Below are positions 23,187 through 34,900 of a stretch of DNA of 64,000 nucleotides, in pieces; the stretch's first letter is position 1, and each line of letters starts with the position of its first letter. Source of the stretch: Panonychus citri (lineage: Eukaryota > Arthropoda > Arachnida > Trombidiformes > Tetranychidae); NCBI RefSeq assembly GCF_014898815.1, contig NW_026515477.1:124001-188000 (forward strand), given 5' to 3'. The notes beneath the pieces were generated by a model, which saw only the letters and a list, made by a program, of their open reading frames with translations, searched no databases and had not been told where the DNA came from. A program made the translations under genes and the position numbers.

Positions 23187-24382
23187 AGGTAAGATTATAC
23201 TTTAGCCCCCCTTCTGATTATCCTGAAATTTTTTGTATGAATAGTCAATACCAATATGTGTATTCATGAGTAGTATGAACTTGCGGAAATGTCTAGTATA
23301 GAAGTTACAGGGATTCAAAAATAGAAATTTGCATTGAGCTTTATGGAGTAATTCGTTATTTTGCCGAACATGAATAGGCTATCATTAAGTTCTGAAAGTT
23401 AAGCATCATGATCGTTATGTGTCGATGTTCAAAATGCGTGAATTTAATGCGCATTCACAAACATTATAATAGCTAAAACTGCATTCAAAATTGTTATTTT
23501 TAAACTTTGCGCACTCATAGTAGTGCAAATTGATTTTTTGTAGATGGCACCGCATGTCTGCACCTATATAATAATGCAGATGCATCAGAAAGCCTCATTT
23601 TGATTTTGACTCCTGAGTCGACAACATCGGGTTTTTCTCTCTCTCTCTCTTGTTCTCTCTTGTTCTCTCTTGCTCTCTCTTGTGCTTTCGTCTCCACTAA
23701 CCCTTTTTTCCCCTTCTCTTTCTATCACCCCTTTCTTCTCTATCTTTCTCCTATTTTAGGTCCGGTCTCCCCGCATAACGGTAGCCATGAGTCAGCATTA
23801 CGCTGGGCTCAAACAGAAGGTCTCCTTCTGGCTACCAACGACTGCGGCCAGCAACGAATCCCGATGAACTATTTTGTTGATCGGGGATCCTTTGGATCAT
23901 TTCGGTGCCCTCGCCATAAAAATCACAGCACCAGTGAGCGAAGTGCTGCTAGTGGTTCTTTCTTCGAGAATTCGAGGATCCCACTAGTAGACCACCTTCG
24001 TCTCATTTATTCCTGGGCTGCTGATGCTGCTTACGAGGAGGCAGAGAATGAGGCCTCTGTCTCCCCGAACACTGTGGCTTCCAGCTACACCCAGTGTCGC
24101 TAGGTCGTGTCTTCCATGTTCCTAGGACATCAGGAACATTCGGGGCGGATTGGTGGTCCCGGTATTGTGGTTCAAATTGACGAGGCCAAATTTGGTCGTC
24201 GAAAATACCACAAAGGCAGGTTCATCGAGGGTCATTGGCTGCTAGGGATTATATTGGATGGTTCGGAGGACTTAGTACTTTAGTTAGTTCTGCAAGTTCA
24301 TACTACATTAATACACATATAGGTATTGACTGTTCATACAAAAAATTTCAGGACAATCAGAAGGGGGCTATAGTTTAGCCTT
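23187..24382 (+). mobile_element. Decayed Merlin/IS1016-type DNA transposon
   Basis: Imperfect terminal inverted repeats of about 100 bp: left from AAGGTAAGATTATACTTTAG... through TTCTGATTATCCTGAAATTTT to GTAGTATGAACTTGC; right its complement ending CTATAGTTTAGCCTT. The interior holds a transposase remnant on the plus strand (about 23741-24282). It shows SGSFFENSRIPLVDHLRLIY followed, after an in-frame TAG at 24101-24103, by VQIDEAKFGRRKYHKGR and EGHWLLG. These are the N-terminal and first catalytic-Asp blocks of ISXO2/Merlin transposases. The rest of the DDE domain is missing. The interior is clearly richer in GC than surrounding DNA. No exact target duplication is left. Confidence 0.6.
23637..23695. 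repeat. CTCTCTTG-type simple repeat
   Basis: CT run followed by units of about 11 bp (TTGTTCTCTC / TTGCTCTCTC) inside the decayed Merlin-type element. Confidence 0.7.
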
Positions 24383-25990
24383 ATTAATCAATTGATTATC
24401 TCTCTCTTTCTTTAACTAAAAGAATCTTGTTTACCAAAGTAAATTACCCTAGTAAACAAGTTAATGATTTCGATCAATGATCACAAGTTTTAAACAAATC
24501 AAATTTCAGAGAGTAAATTTAAATTCAATTGAAACAATAAAGACAAGAGATTTTGACCATTTCGTCAATTCAAACAAATTAAAAAGATCAACTTATCTTT
24601 TACTTTCCTCCATTTTGGTTCCCACGAAAAGAAAAAATTCGTCACCAACATGAAAAACAAAAAAAAACAAAGAAAGCATACAATTCATATTCATTTTAAA
24701 ATTCAGATTTTGATATAAATACATTAAGTTACCTTTTTCTGTCGATTCTCCTTCTCTAATTAATCAATTAGTTCCTCGTAATTAAAACAATTACCTCTAA
24801 AATAGAAGAAAAGAAAAAGCCTTAGTATTGTAAACGGTCAAGGTAAATTACCCTGAACCGAAATTACAAACACCAGATTCTGATTGATTAATCAACTAAG
24901 TTAATCGGAAACAATCAATTGATTAACTCACAAAAGTAAATGACCCTTATTAAGTTAATCAAATTGATCAAAATTAAACAATTAAAACATAAGAAATTAC
25001 AAATTTCAACTTACCTTCTGATGTGAACGGGGTTCCAATTGAGAATTTCTCACAGAGATTCTGAAAAACTATTCAGTCGATTTTCATGATTCAAACACTA
25101 TCAGAATAAGCACATTTTAAATATCAAAATTGACAATGAATTAAATTAACAATTTATTAACTAATTAATTAAATTAATTTAGAGAAGAGACAAAAGTAAA
25201 TTACCCTTAAATTTTATTTGCATTTCTTCAAAGTGACAACATGTTTTCACTTTTTCTTTGTTTCTTCAATCAAATCAACAATTAATTAATTATTTTTTCA
25301 TTTAATTCAGTAAGTTAAAGGTAGATATTACGATAATTTACTCTAAACTACCTTTAAACAAAACTAATTCAATTAATTAGTTTAATTAGAAAGTGTGACT
25401 AAATTACCCTGGTCAACACGTTGTCTTCAAGTGATGCGTATTAATTTTGATTTGATTTCTCTTCAATCCTCGTTTTCTTGAGAAAATGCAACAATTAGTT
25501 AATTTTCAACAAAAGTTCAACAATAATCAACAATTAGATTAATTTAAAATTTTTCCTTTTCCATTCCTTTATCAACAATAACTTCAAAGTCAAAGTAGAT
25601 ATTGAATAATTTACTTCAAACTACTTTGTTAACTCTTATCCTATCTAATTAATTGTTGAATTAGGGTGATTTACTTTATACAACAATTAACTTTCCTCAA
25701 TCAATCCTTTAATTGTCAACCACAAATAAAGTGCAAGTTTTAATTACCTGAACCCTTGGTGACATTGGTTGGATACGTGTTGTTAAATTTTGGATAAATT
25801 TAAATGGATAAATGGATAAGCAGTTGTAATCGAAATGGAACTGATTAGGTAATGAAAATATTGAGGTGATGAATTTATAAAGGAGTTGGATGGTGAAAAA
25901 TTCAAGAAATTCATCAAATTAAAAGTTCTAAAAGTTTACGGTGAAATAACTGAACGTCAATTCTCAGTTTCATTCGATAATGTATCAGTT
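24383..25990. other. AT-rich region with a recurrent GTAAATTACCCT motif
   Basis: Near-copies of the 12-mer at 24439, 24842 (after one extra G), 24936 (one mismatch), 25196 and 25399 (one mismatch), plus a reverse-orientation variant near 25663. Most fall in the predicted introns or 3' flank of the weak minus-strand gene at 24733-25765. Confidence 0.5.
24733..25765 (-). CDS. Possible 5' end of an unrecognised gene made of micro-exons
   Basis: Three minus-strand exons with good splice sites and compatible phases: 25748-25765 (ATG 25765; MSPRVQ, donor CAG|GTAATT), 25015-25060 (acceptor TTTTTCAG, donor AAG|GTAAGT) and 24733-24755 (acceptor ATTAG, donor AAG|GTAACT). The joined reading is MSPRVQNLCEKFSIGTPF followed by TSEEKENRQKK. 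No family recognised. A continuation at lower coordinates was not found; the DNA there is occupied by the Merlin-type remnant, so the gene may be truncated. The exons are short enough (18, 46, 23 nt) that chance agreement is possible. Confidence 0.25.
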
Positions 25991-25995
25991 CAAGC

Positions 25996-27474
25996 GGATT
26001 TACAGTGGATAAGGTCAGTGGTGATCAACGATCTTACATTTGTATTCTATGTGATCAAATAGCACGAGTTCCGATGAAATGTATGGACTGTACCTTCTTC
26101 TATTGTCGTACCTGTGCTCGTTTTCTTCATATTCTTTCCAAACAATTAAAATCAACCTCTTACCAAGAATATTAATGAAAAATGGAATAAACAATTTCTA
26201 TGTCAATTTAATATTTGCGGAATAATGGATTCTCAAATTCGACCTTTAGCCGAACGAACGACAATTAATCACCAGTTATAAATAAATTGTATATATTCAA
26301 ATTGTAAAGAAAATGGTGATAGCGTTACAATAGGTAAACATTGTAAAATTGTAAACAATCATGCAGCAAATTCAATTATATTGTTCAATGTGGCCGATAC
26401 TTTTCTTCTCAACGTGAAAATTATTAATCCGAGCGATTTATATTTCATCGATCAAATTGGTCGAAAATTTCACCGAAGATATTCAAGCTGCTTATAAAAA
26501 GCAAGCAAATTCATCATGAAATTTATTCAGTGATCCTGAACAATCAACATTATCAGATTCATCATCATCATAAACGCTCATCTGATACCGAATCAAATAT
26601 TCCAGCTAAAAGAAATTAACTTCTGAAATATCTTCAAAGAAAATCTAAATCTAAAATTCAAAACAAGTAGAACAATTAACAATTAATCAAAAATCAATTT
26701 CACCGACTCCTTCATCTTCAACTACAACTACAAATACAACCACAACAATTAAAGAACCAATTTCAGTAGCAGATCTTTTCATTTAGCCGACTTCATTTGA
26801 ATTACTATTAGAAAAATTAGGTTCACCTTTACCTATTACTCCTTCATCAGATAAACAACAAACTCCCAAAATGCTTTCCGTAATTCCACCTCCAAAACCT
26901 TTTACCTTCCAACGTCAAGAAATGTGTGATTGGAATAAACCTCCTCCACAACAACAATTAAAGATTTCATGTGAAAATCTAACGACAATTATTGAACGAA
27001 TTCCTGATTCAGTTCCTTCAACTCCACAGTCAACTCCCGGTCCAACTCCTTCAGATCCTCGAACTCGCTGATCTATTCCTTCGTTGCACCTCTCATCATC
27101 TCAAGAATCTACTTCATTAGCTGTTCCTTCAACTTCAGCATCTCAACCATCTCCTTCTCCATGTTCATCTCAACAATCACCAAATTCAGATGATATCATT
27201 TTCAACTTCAGTCCAGCCACAAAATCACTCATCATCCGCCTCATCAGCCGATCACTCAAGCCACTCCAGCTCATACACCTGAAACTGAAGCTGAACTTCT
27301 TAAACGCCGTAAATCCCGATTATTACGAAAATATACTAAAGCAATGATTCCTCCTGAACATTTCTCGAAGCAAATTGCTTCCGCAGTTAGAAAAATCAAA
27401 TATTATGGTTTCAAAATTTGTGCAATTGATATTGAAAAACAAACTATTGTAATGAAGGATGGAAGAAGATTTTA
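25996..27474 (+). pseudogene. Decayed gene with a RING/TRAF-like zinc-binding motif
   Basis: The frame 25996-26175 encodes YICILCDQIARVPMKCMD then CTFFYCRTCARFLH, whose paired CxxC spacing resembles RING or TRAF-type zinc fingers. Stops then break the reading into pieces: WNKQFLCQFNICG and CIYSNCKENGDSVTIGKHC near 26190-26350. A Ser/Thr/Pro-rich region follows (26690-27250), then a basic C-terminal block, KRRKSRLLRKYTKAMIPPEH to VMKDGRRF (27302-27474). I cannot name the protein. The succession of open pieces in one direction, separated by stops, suggests one decayed gene, possibly from a mobile element. Joining the blocks is inference. Confidence 0.35.
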
Positions 27475-27775
27475 AAAATGCTCCAGTATGGATTTCGATT
27501 GTCAACCAGTGCAATAATATTATCTACAGGGCATTTCACTAAGTTTCCAACAAGTTTTTCTCGAATAACATTTTTGTTTTTAAGTGTTGAGGTCCCATAT
27601 TCGAGTTATGGTAGTTTAGGCCGTACTCAATTGTCATATTAAAATATCAAGGTCATTCCGGTCATTCTGTTAGGATACGGTTTCAAGGTCATTTGGTGGT
27701 CACAATCATATTAACTTGCAATCATTAGGCTCCGTACATGTTTACAACTTTTGGACATTTTTAGTTGCAGAGATC

Positions 27776-28070
27776 AAGTGAATTAATGTCTTTGATGCCC
27801 AGGATGTGACTGATTGAACTAAGTATGTCTCCAGATCCGAAAGAAACGCTTTTTCTATCAATTGCTCTCACGCAACTTGATACAACAGGCGATGGATACA
27901 TCAATGCTCGTTCTAGTACAGAGAAACAAGAGTTAATTCGTTGCGCTGCTGTCCCACGAACTGAATCAACTTTAACACCTAATTTTTCAACAACAAATCC
28001 AACATCCCCAACGTATCCCCATTGGATCGCTAGACCATGAAGTCCATGTTTGAATCTCTCTTGACAAATT
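27776..28070 (-). pseudogene. Isolated FAS fragment (end of KR to start of ACP)
   Basis: A 295-bp segment nearly identical to 30134-30429 of FAS copy 2, in the same orientation. It encodes the stretch from SICQERFKHGLHGL through GDVGFVVEKLGVK to SHILGIKDINSLD. Flanks on both sides are unrelated to FAS. It keeps the undeleted CCCCATTGGATCG, whereas copy 2 has lost one G there and is frameshifted. The fragment was therefore copied before that loss, or the loss is a sequence error. Confidence 0.8.
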
Positions 28071-28904
28071 GAGTGGTAATTAGAATTGAGAAATCTTAAT
28101 AAGATGAACAATATTAAGAGAGAAGTCTAAAACCAAACTCAACTTGAATTCAGTTAATGGTTATATATTGAAAGTAACTTGGGGATATAATTAAAGAGAA
28201 CTTCTTCCCTTTTCTCCTTTCTAACTCTTGTTATTGGAGATAAAGATGAAGATGAAGATAATCTTAAGATTAACATAATAAGATGATGATGTTTATACAT
28301 CAAGGGAATACAAAAAATTAGACAGTAAAAAGAAAGAGAAAGATTTAAGCTTAACAACAAGAGAAAACCAAAGTTACTTTAACCTTTCGTCATTAGACAA
28401 AAGCTTTAGCTTTAACTATTATTGCTCATAAGAGTAAACAAGTAATTAGACGATACCATATATGGTTAACCATTTGGTCTTTGTCTGGACATTGAGACTG
28501 TTGATAAATAAGTACAAAAATTATTAAGAAAAAGTGACAATTGAACAATTAATCAGTTAATCAACATAAAGTTAACTCTATAACTGGGTTAATGTTAATT
28601 GTAATTAAAGTTAAAGTGAAATAAAATTAAATTGTTATAAAAAACTTTGATTAACTAAAGTTAAACAAAGTGAAAAGTTGATAATTGAATATTGAAGAGA
28701 CTAAATTAAGATGATCAAGGATCAACAATCAAACTTAAGTTTGATTCCCTTCATAATTGATGATTGAATAGTTCAATTATGATCAAAGTTTATTGGATTT
28801 ATTATTATAAATGGATCGAAATTATTAGATCAAGTGAAAAATGCAAAAAGTCATCGTGAAGTGATAAGTGAAAGATGAACATTGGTTATTAAACAAGCGA
28901 TCAG
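28071..28904. other. AT-rich intergenic region
   Basis: 3' flank of FAS copy 2. A GAAGATGAAGAT-type purine run near 28245 is the only notable feature. Confidence 0.4.
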
Positions 28905-31900
28905 TTAGAGAACATTATTATCATCTTCTTGGATGCTGAAGAAATTGTTTGCTATTTTTTCGATAGCGTCTAAGTTCAATCCAATTATCGTGTGATGATT
29001 ACCATCAAAAAAGTGTTCGGTTCCAAGCTAAGAAAACACATAAATAATCAGTTGATTAGTAAATTGTGAACAAGATCAGATTGGTTAGTAAATTGACCAA
29101 TAGCTTTGAAATTTACTTTGGTTTTATTAATACTTACTTTGAATTGAGTTTGTTTTGCACTTTGGAACAACGGTAGATCAGTTTTAGCTTGAATATGAAT
29201 TATTTCAATAAATTTCGAATTCATCGTTGGTGAATAATTGGTAAGCATTTGTCCTTTCTGCAAAGTTAACTCATTAACTTTAGAAATCATATCTGCTTTA
29301 TCTGCGGGAATTCCTTTATCGATCATTATTTTTGTGAATTTTTCGAATCTTTCTTTTCGATTGTAACAATTAGCTATTTCAGCATCGAATTGATTTGAAT
29401 CTAAGTTTGTAAAATTCTTTTCACTACACCCTTGATAAACTCAGTCTCTTGAGTACTCAAAGGAGCATCATCGATGCGATTTTTAGTAATCTCTACCACG
29501 TTTTTCAACTTTTCAGGATCAGCATCAATAAGAATCAATTTCTCGATTATTGGTCCACTTCCACTAGAAAGAAAACGGCTCTCTAATTCACAAGCGATAT
29601 TATAAGCAATTATACCTCCAAAGGAGTAGCCGACCATGTGTATTTTGTCATTTGGTGAATGAGATTTGGTCAAATAATCAGCATAATAATTTGCTGCAGA
29701 CTCGATTGAGGTAAGAGATGAAAGATCGTAAGGCCAATTAAGTCCGAGTGCTGGTCTTTTAACACGATCAATAAGACCTTTCATCAAATCATAATTTCCT
29801 TCGATTGGAGGAACATAATAAGTTGGTTTGAATGAATTTGATCTTTCTAAATCATTCAGATTACTGATTATTCCTTTTGGAACTTGAATTGATAACAGTG
29901 ATCCAAACATTGAATGTGTATCGTTTAATGAATTGGTCATCGAGATGTTGCTTGATAATGCTGTTGTTTGTTTATCATTGTTCATTTTGGTTGATAATTC
30001 CTTCAATTTAGATATTTTGAGAGCTCGGATCTCTTGAGAGGTGATCGAGATGCTATACTGTTTCTCCAGAACATGTTGAACTTCAATTGCCATCAACGAA
30101 TCCATACCAAGTTCACCTAAAGTAATATTAGGATCAAGTGAATTAATGTCTTTGATGCCCAGGATGTGACTGATTGAACTAATTATGTCTCCAGATCCGA
30201 AAGAAACGCTTTTTCTATCAATTGCTCTCACGCAACTTGATACAACAGGCGATGGATACATCAATGCTCGTTCTAGTACAGAGAAACAAGAGTTAATTCG
30301 TTGCGCTGCTGTCCCACGAACTGAATCAACTTTAACACCTAATTTTTCAACAACAAATCCAACATCCCCAACGTATCCCCATTGATCGCTAGACCATGAA
30401 GTCCATGTTTGAATCTCTCTTGACAAATTGATTCCATATAAGAATTGGCTAATCCATAATTAGATTGACCTTTGTTACCTCTTCCACAAGCGACTGATGA
30501 GAAGACCACAAAATAATCACAATCAACTGGAGCTAATGATCGAGTTAATTTATCTAAATTCTTTGTTATTTTAACTTTAGATGAACAAACTTTTTCATAA
30601 GTTTCAGCATTTTGATCGGATATTAAAGCATCAGACAAAACGAGAGCACAATTAAATATCCCACCAATTGGATAAGGTGAAAGGGATTCGAAAAGTGAAC
30701 AACAATCCTGTTCTTTAGTTAAATCGTGTGTCGATAGAATGACATTAGCACCAAGTGACTCTAATCGATCCAAAGATAATTTATGATAAGACGTTTTAGG
30801 TCCCGATCGAGAATTAAGGACCAATCGACGAGCTCCTTTACTAATTAACCAAGATGATAATTCCAAACCAAATCCACCGAACCCACCGACAATAATATAA
30901 GTTTTATGTGAATAGAAAATCGGCGATTTAATTGCCAATGGTATCGATCTTGTTGATATTCCATTCGCGTCTTTTGATGGCATGAAAGAACATTCACCAT
31001 CTCTAGTTTCATCTTTTATTTTGATCAAGACTTTACCAATGTGTTTACCTGTGGCCATAAAGCGAAAAGCTTCTTCAACCTGATTCATTTTGAATACTTT
31101 GTGTGGAATTGGCTTAATTACTCTAGAAGCAATCCCTTGGTTCATATATGCAGTGATTTTCTCTTTGTTATTTTCTATTCCAACTTCTTTACTAATCGGA
31201 CAACTCGCAGAGCCAATGAAAGAATCAAGTATAATTCCATGAAAAGTTCTACCCTCATCGAAAAGTCCCACGTTGATATTGTTATTCTGCATAATGTCAT
31301 ATTTACCAATTTCCAGAAATCGTCCACCTGGTGCTAAACATCTCACACTTGCTTGTAGTTTATCCTCAGACAATGAATTGAGAACAACATCAACACCTCG
31401 ACCATTTGTGTGTCTAAGAATATGTTCTTCGAATGAAGTTGATCTCGAATGAGAGAAACTCGTTTCGTCGAGCGAAGGAAATTGTTCTTGAAGAAATTTC
31501 CGCTTCTCATCTGTACCAACCGTTGTAAAGATCTTACAATTCATACTCAAACAAATGTTTATCGCTGCTATTCCAACTCCTCCTGTTCCTGCATGAATAA
31601 GAACAGATTCTCCTTGACGAAGTTCACCACGAACCAAAAGACTATAAATCGCAGTTGCATAAACGACTGGAACGGTAGCTGCATCTTCCATGCTCCATGT
31701 TGAAGGAACAGACCAGCTAAAATCATTCGAACCAACTATAAGGTTAGTCGCTAATGCTCGATGAGGGACAATACCCATAACTCGATTACCATTTGAATCG
31801 ACACCAGCATATTCTAATCCAATCGGTGTTGGCATTTCTACTGGAATACGCCAATCGGGATTAAGATTAGAAGGTAATCTTCCAGTCGCATGCATAATAT

Positions 31901-34900
31901 CTTTAAAATTAAGAGATGAATAGTTGATCGTCACGAGAGATTGACCTTTTTTAGAATCAGGAATTGGATTGAATTGAGTCCATACAAGTGATGAAAGATC
32001 ACCAGGAATTAAACACTGGACATAAGCATCTTTACTTTGGATTAAACATTTGCTATCGGTCTCTGGTTTTGTCGGTATCTCGAAGTGACAATAATCTCCC
32101 CATCCGAGTTTATCATCATAAATATTGAATTTACAGTCATTAGATATTAGTTGATGGAAAGTTGCACTATGCAAATCGATTGATGATAAATCGATTCCTT
32201 TAGAACCAGGTTGAAGAGCAACACAACGAATTCGAGATCCAAAGGTTCTAAACTCAGACATTTAGCTAAACCAAGTACACTTACATCAGAAACATTTTGA
32301 CTAACCAACCAAATTATTGATTCTTCATTGGCTTTTATTTCATCCTTGAGATTCTCAAGCCACGAATATTCAAATGGATTAACTCGGATAATCTTATGTT
32401 TCTCAAGATTAATCGACTCTGGTAACTTTTTGAACATTAATCCGACCAAAGGTAACGATTTGGATGAAAGGGTTCGTTTACTTATACAAACCCAATTATT
32501 TTCTTTCATTTTATCAATTAGTGAATTTGAGTCAATTGAATTTGGGAGAAAATCTTTCAACAGATTTTGAACTAATGGATTCGATCTTAGACTTTCAAGG
32601 TTTGATGTCTTTGAGTTCTCTCTGGTCAATATCAACAAATGACCATTTGGTTTTAGAATCGATTGAATTTTTTCGACATTTGAGATTAATGAATCAATTG
32701 ACTTATTAGTCAGTTTGTAAATGACTAAATCGTTTTTACTCAGATCACTTGGAGCTGGTGATTCATCGATATCCCAAACAATTGAATTCACAGCCGAAAG
32801 TTTATCAACGGTCTCTGATTCAGGTACATTCGATTTCACCAAAGTATAATCAACTTTCATTGAGCCTAATGATTGTGTTTCAAGAAATGATTGAACAGAA
32901 TCAAAGAGAAAACATTGAGTATCATTGATTTCGATAATACTGGATTGCGAATTAATGTGTCCACCATAATATTCATGAAGTGTCGCAGTATTTACGAATG
33001 GCTTTAAAAATCTTTGATTAGAATGAAGAACTGCATTTGTACCAATCAACAAGTCATCAGATAGTTTAGAGGTAATTTCTGCCGTTGGTGTTTCTCCTCG
33101 ACACAAACAGATTAAATAATTAGCCAGTGAATGTTGCTCTTTTTCCAGGTTAATGGTGTTTGTTAATGATGAAATTTCCTGATCAATGTTACAATCACTC
33201 GAAGTTAGAGTCTTTTTTCGTAACAAATCAATCAGACCAAAGACCAGTGATGAATATGATTCGATTGATTGTAATGTCATTTCATCAACAGAACAACTTT
33301 CATCGAATGGAGTGAAATCATAAGTTTCAAGAATAACTAATTGGTTTCTCCGATTAGTATCGGTTGCATTGAGCCCTTTGACCCAAACGCCATCAGTTGA
33401 CAATGTTTGTGTAATTGGATCATGATAAACATTAAATTCTGGATAAATTTGTTTCTTTTTATCATCGGTCGAAGATGAAACTTCATTTGATAACTTTGAA
33501 TCCTCTTCAGTCATCTGTGGTGGTTTATTTAAAGAGTTAACTTTTTCCATGATAGAAATTGGATCACAGATCAACGATTGAAAACCAGTAGGAATATAAG
33601 ATCACGATTATTTTGACTGGACAACAAAATTAATTGTAAAGCTGAATCAGTAAATGTTATCCAAGTTTTTAGAAAACTGAAGATTCCAGCAAGAGATTTA
33701 CCGATTGTGGTTGACGCTTTCAATTCTGAATTTTTTGGGTCTCGCCATTCGACTATCCCATGTGATCCTGAGTTCGAGGCTGAAGTAAGACACTGAAAAT
33801 GTGGACCATAATCGTAGCCACGAACTCGTAACTCTTTGTAAATATCTTCTTTACTGAGATCATATTCACGAGTTTCTTCTTCAAGCTTAGAATGACAAGT
33901 TCTTACCAAATCCAAATCAGGACCTCCAAACGCTTTACCAAAGGCAACAACAGCACCACTTTCAAAAATACTAAAAGTTCCGTTATAAGGTAAATATTGA
34001 ACAGTAAACTTAACCTCTTTTTCAGTTAAAACCGTAGCTCGAATTAGTCTTATGTCTCGAAATTCAATCGGAAAACGTGTTGATACAATTCCAAAATACT
34101 TAGCTACTGTGTACCAAACAAACATCAATAAACCCGTCGCTGGGTAAAGTATTCGGCCATCGATCTTGTGGTCTGCTAAAAACCAATCTTCAGAATCAGT
34201 GAGATTAACTCGAAAAAGATTAATTGTTGAGCACTGCATGTGGTCAAAGTATTCAGGATATTTGAAGACTTTCCAATCGGCCGAATGATCAAATTTGATT
34301 AATGAATTGAGTGAAAGAGTATCAACTGGAACAGGATAATTAACAGTTGGATATAAATGTTCAAGACAATAGTCGATTCCTTGGTCAGCGTAAAGTTTAC
34401 CTAAACAGGTAAATAAACTGTCACCAGATAGAAAACCTTTATCGCTGTTGGATAAATTATACTGAAGCAGATTAGATGGTGAGTTTTGTTGATTAAAAAT
34501 TGATTTCGGATAAATGAATTGTTGATCATCTGCGTTGACTATCAGGGCTGAAGTTGATTCTGTCAACTCTAAAATCACACGAATGTACTCATCTGGCTGA
34601 AGGATATTTCTGATCAGGTAACTTTTTAAATGGTTCATATTAATGATTCCTTGATATTTAATTGGACGCATCAACAGAACTCGTATTGAAATCAAAAAAC
34701 TCATCGTTCTCAAGCGATTCTTTAGGCCATTTGACCATAATATTAGCCATTTGTAGATCGACAATTGTATTAAACATTTCATCATAATGTCCAGAGATGA
34801 TACACGATTTACCTGATGTTTTCTTTGTGAGTTTTATTCCTTCTGATAAATGAGGTTTAATTTGTTCACATGATGATAAAACTTCAATTGTTGGATTGAT

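Noticed and set aside
24430..25680. Repeated GTAAATTACCCT as a CRISPR-like array
   Set aside because: Spacing is irregular, copies vary, one is inverted, and the window is eukaryotic.
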